A stretch of DNA of 64,000 nucleotides from CAVVIO01 sp963748095 (GTDB lineage: Bacteria > Bacteroidota > Bacteroidia > Bacteroidales > UBA10428). The notes beneath the pieces were generated by a model, which saw only the letters and a list, made by a program, of their open reading frames with translations, did no database searches and was not told where the DNA came from. A program made the position numbers and the translations under genes. The stretch covers positions 1 to 64,000 of the forward strand of contig CAVVIO010000038.1 in NCBI GenBank assembly GCA_963748095.1. The letters are read 5' to 3'. Shown here one piece after another: positions 34,403 through 44,806 of this stretch. The first letter of the stretch is position 1. Every line of letters starts with the position of its first letter.

Positions 34403-34979
34403 TGGGCAATTGTATTCCGGTATTTGCCAAAAATAACCTTACTGCTACTGCCAGCAAAATAATTCCAAATATTCTTTTTAATACTTGTATTCCTACAACG
34501 CCAAGTATCTTTTCAAAAAACCGTGTAGCCCTTAAAACTATGTATACAAAAATCATATTCAATAAAAGCGCTAAAAGAATATCAATCATGGGATACTGAG
34601 ATTTTAACGAGAGAAGGGTAGTCATTGAACCAGCTCCTGCGATTAAGGGAAAAGCAATGGGCACAATGGCAGAATTTTTTCCTGATGATTCGTATTTGAA
34701 AAATTCAATACCCAAAACCATCTCGAAACCGAGAAATAACAAAACAAACGACCCGGCAATGGCAAATGAAGAAACATCGACACTAAACAAATTCAGAAAC
34801 GGCTCTCCGAAAAACAAAAACAATAACATCAGACCAAATGATACCAGGGTAGTTCTGCCTGAATCTAATTTGCCGGTTTTACTTTTTATATCGATAATTA
34901 TGGGTATTGAACCCGTTATGTCAATTACCGCGAACATTACCATAAATATGGTAAGTACATTTACAATGTTGATATGCAT
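34392..34979 (-). CDS. MarC family integral membrane protein
   Basis: About 195 aa with six membrane helices. The conserved FAVIDITGSIPIIIDIKSK lies near the N-terminus and IAFPLIAGAGSMTTLLSLK in the middle, both typical of MarC/UPF0056. The function is unknown; the early link to multiple antibiotic resistance is not supported. The start at 34979 fits the family; an upstream in-frame start at 35036 adds 19 weak residues. It overlaps rnhA. Confidence 0.9.
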   Translation of the reverse strand: MHINIVNVLTIFMVMFAVIDITGSIPIIIDIKSKTGKLDSGRTTLVSFGLMLLFLFFGEPFLNLFSVDVSSFAIAGSFVLLFLGFEMVLGIEFFKYESSGKNSAIVPIAFPLIAGAGSMTTLLSLKSQYPMIDILLALLLNMIFVYIVLRATRFFEKILGVVGIQVLKRIFGIILLAVAVRLFLANTGIQLPNAR

Positions 34980-35181
34980 TAATTTATCATATAAATAATT
35001 ACTAACTAAAAAAGAGAATAATAGTTGTATCTTCAATTAATACGGATACCTCTTAAAGTAAATTGTTTTCTGAAGTATTAAAAATATTGGTATTAATAAT
35101 ACCATATCCAATTATTTTTAAGAAAATTAAAGATGGAGGCAATATTACAGTTTTAATCAGGAATAACCAAATGAAAAAGAC

Positions 35182-35781
35182 TTAGAGATTAAGAGTCAAT
35201 TGATTGTCGACCAGTTTATATGAACGCCGGTGATATGATGTGATTCCATAAGTAATAATAGCCTGCCTGTGTTTAATTGTAGGATAACCTTTGTTTTTGT
35301 CCCAGCCATACATTTCATGACCGGCATGCAATTTTTTCATATAATCATCGCGATATGTTTTAGCCAAAATTGAAGCAGCAGCTATTGAATAATAAGTGGC
35401 ATCTCCTTTTACAATGCATTGAAAAGGAATATTTTTATATTTTATAAAACGGTTCCCATCCACAATAATATGTTCGGGTATAACCTTTAATTGTTCCAGT
35501 GCTTTATGCATGGCAAGAATAGAAGCCTTCAATATGTTAATCTCATCAATTATATGGTTATCTAAACTTGCAACAGCCCAACATATAGCTTCTTGCTCTA
35601 TCAGTTCTCTTAACAAATAGCGTTTTTTTTCATTTAGTTGCTTTGAATCATTCAAAAAAGGATGTGTAAAATCGGGAGGCAGAATAACAGCCGCAGCATA
35701 AACCGGCCCGGCAAGGCAACCCCGCCCGGCTTCATCGCAACCTGCTTCTATCTGATTTTCCTTTAAATAACTTCGTAACAA
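35182..35781 (-). CDS. rnhB: ribonuclease HII
   Basis: This 199-aa enzyme has the catalytic pair Asp16-Glu17 in GCDEAGRGCLAGP, DSKQLNEKKR, and the later acidic site VDGNRF, plus ASILAKTYRD. It removes single ribonucleotides from DNA. Translation probably starts at TTG (35781), because an in-frame stop lies three codons upstream and the conserved domain begins by residue 13. It is divergent from the polysaccharide flippase gene. Confidence 0.95.
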   Translation of the reverse strand: MLRSYLKENQIEAGCDEAGRGCLAGPVYAAAVILPPDFTHPFLNDSKQLNEKKRYLLRELIEQEAICWAVASLDNHIIDEINILKASILAMHKALEQLKVIPEHIIVDGNRFIKYKNIPFQCIVKGDATYYSIAAASILAKTYRDDYMKKLHAGHEMYGWDKNKGYPTIKHRQAIITYGITSYHRRSYKLVDNQLTLNL

Positions 35782-35867
35782 TTTTTGTTAAATCTTAAAT
35801 TATATCTGACGAAAATAAACAATTTATCTATTTTCTACCGTCATCCCTATTATTAACAATATCTTTT

Positions 35868-35875
35868 TACTTTTG
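35868..35875 (+). promoter_or_regulatory. -7 promoter box (TACTTTTG) before the polysaccharide locus
   Basis: A TAnnTTTG match 25 bp upstream of the flippase start, which would begin the plus-strand part of the polysaccharide locus. Confidence 0.45.
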
Positions 35876-35899
35876 TAGGCGAAACTAAATCTTGAAACG

Positions 35900-37348
35900 T
35901 TGAAAAGAAAGTTTGTCACAAACCTGGCACTTCTTCTTTTTTTAAATTTTCTGATAAAACCTTTCTACGCTTTCGGTATAGACAGGACAGTACAAAACAC
36001 AGTAGGTACAGGACAATATGGTTTATTTTTCAGTTTATTTAGTTTCACTGTGGTATTTCAGATATTGTTGGATCTGGGAATCGAAAATTTTAACCGCAGG
36101 GAAATAGCACGCCACCATGATCTTGTAGGAAAATATCTTTCAAATATAATTCCCTTAAAATTCATACTTGGAGTTGCCTATTTTCTTATTAGCTCCACTA
36201 TTGGATATTTGTTGGGCTGGAGGGCGGAAATGTTTCGTATGCTGGCATTACTATTATTTAACCAGTTCCTGGCAAATTTTATTTTATATTTCCGTTCAAA
36301 TCTAGGTGGCCTCCATCTATTTAAGGTTGATAGTATCATTTCTGTACTTGACCGTAGTTTTGTAATAATTATTTGCAGTGTGTTACTTTGGGGAAATATC
36401 ACTAAAAAACCTTTTCGAATTCAATGGTTTATTTATGCCCAAACAGTTTCTTATCTTATCAGTGCTGTTATTGCATTCTTTATTTTAAAGAAAAGAGCGG
36501 GAAAGATCCGTTTAAGTTTTGATCGTCAATATTATTTGTCCCTTCTAAAAAGAAGTTTACCTTATGCTTTACTTATACTTTTAATGGCCTCTTACCTGCG
36601 CATGGATTCCATTCTCCTTGAAAGAATATTGCCAGATGGAGAAGAGCAAGCAGGCATTTACGCACATAGTTTCCGGATACTCGAAATCTTGTCCAATTAT
36701 GGATATCTTTTTTCAATTCTGTTATTGCCTATATTTTCTAAAATGCTGCAGCTAAAACAATCAGTAGAAGAACTGGTTAAGTTATCCTATTTATTGATTG
36801 TAGTTCCTACCCTGCTTATTTCTATTAGTTGTATTTTTTACCGGCAAGATATTATTACTTTATTATACTCAGAACAAATTATTGAATCATCGAAGGTATT
36901 TGGAATATTAATTTTAAGTCTGATTGGGATTTGTACCACTTATATTTTCGGCACTCTTTTAACAGCCAACGGGAATTTGAAAGAACTTAACATTATGGCC
37001 GGTATAGGAGTAGTAATTAATATTTCCCTTAACCTGATTTTGATACCACGCTACCAGGTTATGGGATCTGCCGTAGCAAATTTAACTACGCAGTTATATG
37101 CTGCCATTGTTCAAATAGTATTAGCTAAAAAGAAATTCCATTTCAATGTTAATTTCAAAATCATAAATAAACTCGTTTTTTATATTTTATTTATTGTTGT
37201 CGTCGGTTTTATTGTTACAAAATTCATTAATAACTGGTATCTGGGATTTTTTATTCTTTTGACTTTTGGTGGATTGCTTTCAATTATAATCCGGCTGATT
37301 AGTCTGAAATCACTTTATCATATAATCAGATATGAAGAAGATGTATAA
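35900..37348 (+). CDS. Wzx-type flippase / polysaccharide biosynthesis protein
   Basis: This 482-aa membrane protein has about 14 predicted helices in the MOP/Wzx pattern: an N-terminal NLALLLFLNFLIKPFYAFG, VGTGQYGLFFSLFSF, and a C-terminal half with ANLTTQLYAAIVQIVLAKK. It would move lipid-linked glycan units across the inner membrane. The start is TTG at 35900; a stop lies in frame just upstream. It opens the polysaccharide region but is separated from PglF-like and Wzz-like genes by 850 bp. It is one of three flippases in the window. Confidence 0.88.
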   Translation: MKRKFVTNLALLLFLNFLIKPFYAFGIDRTVQNTVGTGQYGLFFSLFSFTVVFQILLDLGIENFNRREIARHHDLVGKYLSNIIPLKFILGVAYFLISSTIGYLLGWRAEMFRMLALLLFNQFLANFILYFRSNLGGLHLFKVDSIISVLDRSFVIIICSVLLWGNITKKPFRIQWFIYAQTVSYLISAVIAFFILKKRAGKIRLSFDRQYYLSLLKRSLPYALLILLMASYLRMDSILLERILPDGEEQAGIYAHSFRILEILSNYGYLFSILLLPIFSKMLQLKQSVEELVKLSYLLIVVPTLLISISCIFYRQDIITLLYSEQIIESSKVFGILILSLIGICTTYIFGTLLTANGNLKELNIMAGIGVVINISLNLILIPRYQVMGSAVANLTTQLYAAIVQIVLAKKKFHFNVNFKIINKLVFYILFIVVVGFIVTKFINNWYLGFFILLTFGGLLSIIIRLISLKSLYHIIRYEEDV

Positions 37349-37570
37349 AATAAATACATCAAAGCTTAAAATTTAAGTAATATAACCGCATAACAGACAA
37401 TTGGTAAATATTTGTATGTGACTGATTTTTTGCTTCTTATATCTCAAATTGAATTTTCAATTTTTTATCAGTTAAATAAAATTTTACTATTCAACCATTT
37501 CTGTTAATAATTTTTTAATCACAATAAGTAAAAAATATTAATTTTATCCCAGAAAAGCAGCAATAACAGG

Positions 37571-37795
37571 ATGAATAAAAGAAAAAACAAAGATTACAAA
37601 TTCAAAAGAACTAATAAACAATCAATTCTTTTTAATACCCATGAATTAAATGCTATAAACAAATATTGTCAACAATTCAAGATAAATAATAAATCAAAAT
37701 TCATGAGGGAGGCCATCATTACAGAAGTATTAAAGAAGTTTGATGAAAATTATCCGACATTGTTTGAAGACAGGCAATTAACACTATTTCAATAA
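37571..37795 (+). CDS. small ribbon-helix-helix-like protein
   Basis: The 74-aa protein is Lys/Asn-rich with a basic N-terminus. The central pattern ILFNTHELNAINKYCQQF then NKSKFMREAIITEVLKKF resembles a strand plus two helices of an RHH (CopG/Arc) DNA-binding fold, ending in ENYPTLF. It lies between the flippase and the PglF-like gene, before a 409-bp gap that should contain the promoter of the main locus. A local regulator of polysaccharide expression is possible, but this is inference. No toxin gene is adjacent. Confidence 0.6.
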   Translation: MNKRKNKDYKFKRTNKQSILFNTHELNAINKYCQQFKINNKSKFMREAIITEVLKKFDENYPTLFEDRQLTLFQ

Positions 37796-38204
37796 TATTT
37801 TCGTTATAATAAATGTAACTTATAAGATTTTAAAATAAAAACAGTAATTACAACGGGGTAAATAAATTATGATATTAAAAAAATCGTATAAAAATAATGT
37901 ATATTTGTGCGTATTTTCAAATTACATTTTTATTTGATTAGCAGTTAATGCTGCATTTTAAATAAATTGTAATTATCTGAAACATCTATCTTTATAAAAA
38001 CCTGTTGTAAGAATTATTCTTTATAATAAAGAATAAGGTATGTAAATTAATTGAATGATGGGTTACTTTTGAATGATTTTATGAATAAAGGTTTTAGAAC
38101 AGATGAAATTGAACAGTAAAAATGATACCATTTTCTGTTGATTGAAACTTATTTTACATTTTTACAGTATAAAAACGATATTTGAGCTTGTTAGGTATTA
38201 AAAA
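37796..38204. other. A/T-rich region upstream of the PglF-like gene
   Basis: No gene is seen. A GATATTTG sequence about 25 bp before the start at 38205 differs from the -7 consensus at one position and may be the promoter. Confidence 0.35.
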
Positions 38205-40112
38205 ATGAACATAACTAAAACACTTTTAAACAAACTTCAGCCATATCTGGCTAAAAATAATAGTCCCAGATGGGCTATTCTTGTTATAGATATTCTGATA
38301 AGTCTGGCATCTGTATTATTAGCTTATCTTTTACGTTTTAATTTTGCATTGCCCGATACTTATGTGCATTCACTCTATTTCACTGTTCCCCTTATACTTT
38401 TCGTAAGGGTTTTGTTTTTTGTCATTTTCAGGGTATATGCACACATAATTCGATATACCAGCCTGGAAGATATCAAAAAAGTAATTTTTACTGTGTTTTC
38501 AGGAACAAGTGTATTGCTGGTTCTGACACTTACAAACCATTATTATCAATTTGGGTTTCGTATTCCGCTGTCAGTTATACTTATCGAATTTCTGATTACT
38601 ACCTACCTGATGACAAATTTGCGCCTTTTGGTGAAATATATATACATGGTGCTTAGGGTTTCAGAAAATGATGTTAAGAAAGTTGTAATATTTGGCACAA
38701 AAGAATTAGCCGTCCTAACAAAGGAAGCACTTGAACTCGACCGCCAGAATAAATATAAAGTTGTTGCTTTCCTTGATATTGGTAAAAACAATAAAAAGAA
38801 AAAATTACTGGGAATTACTATTTTTTCTTTCCGGGAATTTGGAAAATTGCTGGATAAACACGATTTAACGCATCTGATATTTGCGAAAAGCAACCTTAAA
38901 AATACCGACAGAGAAACGATAGCCCAGATCTGTATTGCCCATGATATAAAAATGCTGACAGTGCCGGATATTCATTCATGGATTGACGGAGAACTCAACG
39001 TTACACAAATTCGTGAAGTTAAAATTGAGGATTTATTACAACGAGATCCGATAATACTAGACAAGGACCATATTAAAGAACAGATATATGGTAAGGTAGT
39101 TATGATTACCGGTGCAGCAGGTTCAATCGGGACAGAAATTGTACGGCAAATAACCAGGTATAACCCCAGGCAACTTATACTCATTGATCAGGCAGAAACA
39201 CCATTGTATGATCTGGAACTTGAACTTAAGGAAAAATTTAAATTCGAGAATTTCAAGATATTACTTGCAGATATCACCAATGTAGACCGGATATCGAAGA
39301 TTTTCGATATTGTCCGGCCCGATATTGTTTACCATGCTGCTGCATATAAACATGTGCCCATGATGGAAAATAATCCTATTGAGGCATTCCAGAACAATGT
39401 TTTCGGTACCAGGATTTTGGCAGATACAGCTGCTAAACATAAGGTAGACAAATTTATTATGATATCTACCGACAAAGCAGTGAATCCCACAGGAATAATG
39501 GGTGCTACCAAACGTATTGCCGAAATGTATATCCAATCCTTAAATGATGTTAGTTCTACTAATTTTATTACTACAAGGTTTGGTAACGTGCTGGGATCAA
39601 ACGGATCGGTGATACCAAGGTTTATGAAACAGATACGGGAAGGCGGACCCATTACTATTACTCATCCGGATATTACCCGTTATTTTATGACTATTCCTGA
39701 GGCCTGCCAGCTTGTGCTGGAAGCCAGTATAATGGGTAAAGGCGGAGAGATTTACTTGTTTGATATGGGGAAGGCCGTAAAAATATTGGATATGGCAAAA
39801 AATATGATACGTTTATCAGGCCGTTTGCTTGATCATGATATCAAAATTAAGTTTACAGGATTACGGCCCGGAGAAAAATTATATGAAGAACTGTTGCTGG
39901 CCTCAGAAAGTAACAAACCTACTCACCATCCGAAAATCATGGTTGCCAACGTATGCAAATACGATTTTAATGAAATCCAGACAAGGATCGATCAGTTTAT
40001 CGATCCGGTAAAATCGCAAAACCTTCTTTCCGTGGTAAGACTTATGAAAGAAATGGTACCCACCTATAAAAGTAAGAACTCCATATTTGAAAAATTGGAC
40101 GCAGTTGTATAA
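38205..40112 (+). CDS. nucleoside-diphosphate-sugar 4,6-dehydratase (PglF/CapD-like)
   Basis: The 635-aa protein has four N-terminal membrane helices (within about 20-140), a first Rossmann domain (about 150-280, VVIFGTKELAVLT), and a C-terminal SDR dehydratase (about 290-600) with ITGAAGSIGTEIVRQ, DIVYHAAAYKHVPMME, and STDKAVNPTGIMGATK. It most likely converts UDP-GlcNAc to the 4-keto-6-deoxy sugar, the first step to bacillosamine or QuiNAc/FucNAc-type sugars. The WecA-like transferase and SDR epimerase at 48.4-50.4 kb fit such a pathway. Confidence 0.94.
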   Translation: MNITKTLLNKLQPYLAKNNSPRWAILVIDILISLASVLLAYLLRFNFALPDTYVHSLYFTVPLILFVRVLFFVIFRVYAHIIRYTSLEDIKKVIFTVFSGTSVLLVLTLTNHYYQFGFRIPLSVILIEFLITTYLMTNLRLLVKYIYMVLRVSENDVKKVVIFGTKELAVLTKEALELDRQNKYKVVAFLDIGKNNKKKKLLGITIFSFREFGKLLDKHDLTHLIFAKSNLKNTDRETIAQICIAHDIKMLTVPDIHSWIDGELNVTQIREVKIEDLLQRDPIILDKDHIKEQIYGKVVMITGAAGSIGTEIVRQITRYNPRQLILIDQAETPLYDLELELKEKFKFENFKILLADITNVDRISKIFDIVRPDIVYHAAAYKHVPMMENNPIEAFQNNVFGTRILADTAAKHKVDKFIMISTDKAVNPTGIMGATKRIAEMYIQSLNDVSSTNFITTRFGNVLGSNGSVIPRFMKQIREGGPITITHPDITRYFMTIPEACQLVLEASIMGKGGEIYLFDMGKAVKILDMAKNMIRLSGRLLDHDIKIKFTGLRPGEKLYEELLLASESNKPTHHPKIMVANVCKYDFNEIQTRIDQFIDPVKSQNLLSVVRLMKEMVPTYKSKNSIFEKLDAVV

Positions 40113-40164
40113 TAATTTATTATTATTCATTAATTTTCACCCAAATTTTAAATATCCTTTTTAG

Positions 40165-41155
40165 ATGAATGCAACGCCTAAAGAAAATAATCCGGCTCCC
40201 CGCGATGAAATAGATTTATTAGAGTTATTTGGTCTTATCTTCAGGAAGATTTCACAATTTTTCAAATCATTATTTAATTTTATTCTACACTCCATCATTT
40301 TTTTGATTAAAAAAAGCCCTTATCTGATTGTTTTCACTATGATAGGAATGGTAATCGGTTTCATCATTTTCAAAAATACAAAAAGGTACTATTCATCGGA
40401 ACTGGTGGCACAACCAAATGGCATCTCAAATGGTGATATGATCGGTTATATTAACGATCTGCACCAATTATGCAAAGAAAGCAATTACCCATCCCTGGCA
40501 GAAGCACTGGGTTTATCAGATTCAACAGCAAACAAGATCAAGGATATTCAGGCTTTCTGGATTGTTGATGTAAACAAAGACGGTATCGGAGATTATGTGG
40601 ATTATAATTCTGATTTTAACCTGAAAGATACTACACAACAACTTATTACAGAATCGGTTTCCAGTTGAAAGTTGAACTATTTGACAACAATACATTTGAA
40701 ACTGTTAAAAAAGGACTTATTCAATTATATCCGGAAAAATCCTTATATACAAAAATTAAACCAGATACGTAAAGAGGAATTAAAAGAACTTATCGGACAA
40801 ACAAAACATGAAATATCCAAGCTTGATAGCCTGCAGGATGAAGAATATTTTCGGGATAAAGACCAACCAGCTATTAAAGGAAAGTCAGCTTTCTATTGTA
40901 GCACAGAAAGAAACCCAGTTATACTATAAAGATAAATTATCTTTAGTTTCAAAAAAACTGGGATACGATAAAGAATTGGAACTTTCCACCGAACCAATTA
41001 CTGTGATTAAAGATTTTACCTCTTTAACGGAAGCTGTTAATCCCGTATCTAAATATCTTAAAAAATACGGACTGGCATTTTTGATTCTGGGCCTGTTCGT
41101 TTTAGTTTTTATTGAATACCGGAAACCAATCATGAAGATTTTTCGGGAAGGATAA
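40165..41155 (+). pseudogene. Wzz-like chain-length determinant protein, multiple frameshifts
   Basis: The N-terminal part (168 codons) has a membrane helix (about 45-70, YLIVFTMIGMVIGFIIF) and a periplasmic start. The remainder (LKVELFDNN, INYIRKNPYIQKLNQIRKEE, ESQLSIVAQKET) and the final helix YGLAFLILGLFVLVFIEYRK lie in other frames. Four single extra bases, near 40653, 40661, 40722 and 40880, explain all shifts; the repaired protein is 328 aa with the two-helix Wzz topology. It would set polysaccharide chain length. The last 26 bp overlap the convergent ligase gene. Confidence 0.78.
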
Positions 41156-42425
41156 GCAAACAATAGAAAAATGCAAAGAAAGCTACCCCGTTTAAACGGT
41201 CCAGCATTGATTCAAATAAAAAATTCAAAATAATTATAATCAAAAATCCAATTAAAAGTCTGTTTTTTTGATAATTTGATCTGTTAAAGAATGGGGTGAA
41301 CAGAATAATCAGCAATAGAATTTCTCCTATTATACCCAACCTTACAGCAGTTTCCAGAAATTCATTATGGCTGTTGTAATATTTACCTTCTGTAGCTTTC
41401 GTTACTTTCTGATCATATTCATTTAATATCGCTTCTTTCACGTCACCTGTTCCAACACCGATCAACACATTCTTTTTTATAATATCAAGCGATTTTCCCC
41501 AGATTAACAATCGTAAATTATCTTTTTGGAGTTGTTTGTAGGATATTTCGAGCGTGCCGCTTTTTAAAGAATTAAACCGGGTGGAATTATATATAACTGT
41601 AGTCATAAGCGCCAGAAAAAAACCAGTCAAAATAATTTTAATCCTGAATTTACCTGGTTTAAATATATAATAAAAAAGTTCATACAAAAACAATCCTGAT
41701 AATGCAATTATAGCCGCCCGTGATTGTAATAGCAGAATCATCAACAGGAAGAAAACTGCAATTATTATATGATAAAACCTTTTTAAAGGGATGAATATAT
41801 TCCATTGCGAAATAAGTCTGGAATAAATAAAGTACAGGCCCAGTAAAAGGTACATGGAAAAATAACTCACGTGCAAAAATGTGGATAACCATGAATAATT
41901 AAAATAACTGTACCCGGCCAGAATTAATTTTATAAAAGGCCAATTTCGGGCAAATGGCCATACAGCAGCATTAAACAATTCATCCCCTCCGTTTTGAAAA
42001 GAATGATATATCGCTACAACCACACATATGACCGAAGCAACTATATTACCATAAACAAAACTATACAGGATTTTATTTTTTCGTTCTGCAAGATAATCAC
42101 CCGAAGAGAAAATTATCAATGGGAAAATAATAAGTGACAACTTCACTTGTATTTTAAAAAGACCTACATCCAAATTTTTTGTGTATATCAAACCTAATAA
42201 ATGCAATCCGTAAAACAGGATAAGAGCAATGAAATATTTAGAAGAAAATGAATTTTTTACTCTTTGGATAATATTCTTTTGAAGCAACCAGCTCAAAAGT
42301 GATGCCGCAATCAGATAAGGTAAAAATCGCATATAAAAAGGCATGGCAAATACCAGAAGTATCAACAGGTAATAATTCCATTCGGGTTGTGCTACTATAT
42401 TCCTGATCTTAGTCCATCTCTGCAT
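41130..42425 (-). CDS. O-antigen ligase/polymerase family membrane protein
   Basis: This 431-aa protein has about 11 helices and a periplasmic loop with IWGKSLDIIKKNVLIGVGTGDVKEAIL and the HNEFLETAVRLGIIG motif, typical of the WaaL/Wzy (Wzy_C) superfamily. The His in YYNSHNEFLE is the likely catalytic residue of the family. It transfers or polymerises lipid-linked glycan in the periplasm. It is the last gene of the long minus-strand part and overlaps the Wzz-like gene tail-to-tail. Confidence 0.9.
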   Translation of the reverse strand: MQRWTKIRNIVAQPEWNYYLLILLVFAMPFYMRFLPYLIAASLLSWLLQKNIIQRVKNSFSSKYFIALILFYGLHLLGLIYTKNLDVGLFKIQVKLSLIIFPLIIFSSGDYLAERKNKILYSFVYGNIVASVICVVVAIYHSFQNGGDELFNAAVWPFARNWPFIKLILAGYSYFNYSWLSTFLHVSYFSMYLLLGLYFIYSRLISQWNIFIPLKRFYHIIIAVFFLLMILLLQSRAAIIALSGLFLYELFYYIFKPGKFRIKIILTGFFLALMTTVIYNSTRFNSLKSGTLEISYKQLQKDNLRLLIWGKSLDIIKKNVLIGVGTGDVKEAILNEYDQKVTKATEGKYYNSHNEFLETAVRLGIIGEILLLIILFTPFFNRSNYQKNRLLIGFLIIIILNFLFESMLDRLNGVAFFAFFYCLLILPEKSS

Positions 42426-42530
42426 ATTTGACTTTTTTACCAGATATAAATTTATGTTTGTATTATCTACAGATCAAATTTCTGATGTGCAAAATTAATA
42501 TTTTGTTTTATTCATAAGGACTTTCTGATG

Positions 42531-43737
42531 TCAGGTTATGATCAATTTTTTATATTGTTGTGCTATATCTCTAACCGTGTACTTATTTTCAAAAGCTTTC
42601 CGGGCATTTTTCCCCATTTCTATTCTTAGCTTTTCATCTTCTTTTAATCTTATTATTGCATTTTTTAATCCGTCAATATCTCCTGGTTCGACTACTAATC
42701 CACAGTCCTCTTCTTTCAGGATCATGGCAATTTCAGAATCTTCCGGAACTATGGCAATGGAAGGAATTCCTGCTGCCATTATTCCATATATTTTACTGGG
42801 GACAGCCATTCCGGTCAAACCATCTCTGAGCGATATCAATGCCAGATGACATGCTGTCAGCACATTTCCTAATTCTTTATTAGGCTGAAAAGGAAATAAT
42901 CGAACATTTTGAGGGATTTTATTATTAAAAGTGTCCAGTAACTCCTTTTTCCTCATCCCCCCACCTATAAAAACAAAGGTTGTATTCTCATCAGACATCA
43001 TATTAGCAACCGTACCAAGAATCTCCATATCCTGCCATAATCCCATATTACCGGAATATTGAACGATAAATTTACCTTCAAGATCGTGTTCTTTTATAAA
43101 AGTATTAACTTCAATTTCCATCGGATTTATTAATTCTGCATCCTGCCAGAGAGGCAAATATGTTGTTTTTTCTGCTGTATCTTTAAATTTTTCAATAACC
43201 CATTTTTCCATATCCCTCCCAATCACAATGATCCGATGACTCCGTTTTAAAGCACTTATATTTAATTTCTCCCAAAACTGAATATAAAGATTTTTATCAG
43301 ATACTTTTCCTAAACGGATTAATCCTTCAGGGAATATATCTAAAAGAATATATATAAGTTTTCTTTTTTTTATGTGGCAAAGGAAAGATAATAAAATGCC
43401 GAGTGAAGGCGGTGTTGTATGTGTAAAGATTGTGGCTTTCTCTTTTGACAGTAAAAACCTGAATGTTAAACTCACGGAAAAAGTAAGATAATTTAATATC
43501 CGACCGAAAAGGTTACTTTTGGGAAAAGTTTGTCGAAAGCAGATACCGGATAGTAATATTGTTATAATTGATTTTTGAAGGTTGACGTTTCCTGATGGTA
43601 TAGCTTGGTTGAGCGCACCATACCTCCACATCAATACCATCTTTGGTTAAAACTTCACATAACTTGGTAAATAATCCGGCAGTAGATACCTCATCAGGAT
43701 AGAATATTTGTGTTATAAGCAGGAATTTTTTACTCAT
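42531..43737 (-). CDS. glycosyltransferase family 4 (one frameshift near 43535)
   Basis: The N-terminus (FLLITQIFYPDEVSTAGLFTKL, quoted in part) lies in one frame to 43513. The remainder (FPKSNLFGRILNYLTF onward) lies in the adjacent frame and contains VQYSGNMGLWQDMEIL, FVFIGGGMRKKELL and PSKIYGIMAAGIP, typical of GT4 transferases such as WbuB. One extra base between about 43525 and 43545 accounts for the break; the repaired protein is 401 aa, GT-B fold, cytoplasmic face. It adds a sugar to the repeat unit; donor unknown. Confidence 0.85.
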
Positions 43738-43745
43738 AGCATATT

Positions 43746-44805
43746 TTACTTTTGGCTATTCACGAATATCTTCAAAACCTGTTTTTTGTATTCTTTATTT
43801 GAATAATTGGACAAATACCTGTTGTAAAGCATTGAAGATAATTTGTCTTTTCCCTTAAATTTATCAAAAGTAAGAATAGCATTTTTAAGTGAAGAAACAT
43901 TTTTGGGCTCAGCCAGAAAAGGATAGTTATTTCCCAGCATATTAGGTATATCACCTACTGCAGTTGAAATTACAGGCAATCCAATGGACATTGCTTCAAG
44001 TATTATGAGAGGCTGCCCTTCATTCCATGATGGAACAATAAGACAATCAAAACTTTGTAATACCCCGGGCAGTTCGTTTCTGTTAACAGGTCCGTTAATG
44101 GTTATATTTTCCGTAGCCAAATTTTTTATCTTATCAAAAAAAGATTTTTCATAAGATTCGCCAAACAGAGTCAGTCTGAAAGACATGAATTCCTTTTGGC
44201 TGAAACATACCACCAGTTCTTTTATCCCCTTTGTTTTGATATAATTTGAAACACAAATGAAGTTTTTAGCATAGGAATAATTTTTTTTAACAGCCAATGA
44301 TTCAATGGGAGAAGTATTCTGTAAAACTATTACTTCCTGGCTTTTTGCAAATCCGGATACCTCGGATTGAAATAAAGAGGACAAAACAATGATTTTATCA
44401 ATAAAATAGAAATTACATCCTACAAGAAACCTGTTAAATATATTTTTATTAACAAATGTTTTAAAATCACCCCGATGCAAATGCCCAATAAGCATGGATA
44501 TGAGGAAAAAAGAATTTCACGACTGGCCATATTAACAGTCGTTTTATAAGGCCTCCAACAGATAGAGGGAATACAAAATATACAATCCTTACTTTTTTTC
44601 TTACGGTGTTTATTAACCTCAGATAATTCTTCATATAGAATATTATCTTCCCAACGCTGTTTTTATTCCATGCACTTTCTTCAACTATAAAAACCGGAAT
44701 ATTCTCTTCCTTAAGAATATTATATATTTTATCATTAAGTATACTAATCCCCGTTTGAGTTCCGGGAGGAAATTCACCCCAAATTAATATTCCATCTCCT
44801 GACAT
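43746..44805 (-). CDS. glycosyltransferase family 4 (one frameshift near 44485)
   Basis: The N-terminal part starts MSGDGILIWGEFPPGTQTG at 44805, two bases after the deacetylase stop. The C-terminal part (HLHRGDFKTF, IKTKGIKELVVCF, NGPVNRNELP, PSWNEGQPLIILEAMSIGLPV) is in another frame. Removing one G in the run at 44484-44486 joins AYW to HLHRGDF and gives a 352-aa GT-B transferase. The EGQPLIILEAM block is the GT4 nucleotide-sugar site. Confidence 0.85.
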
Positions 44806-44806
44806 A

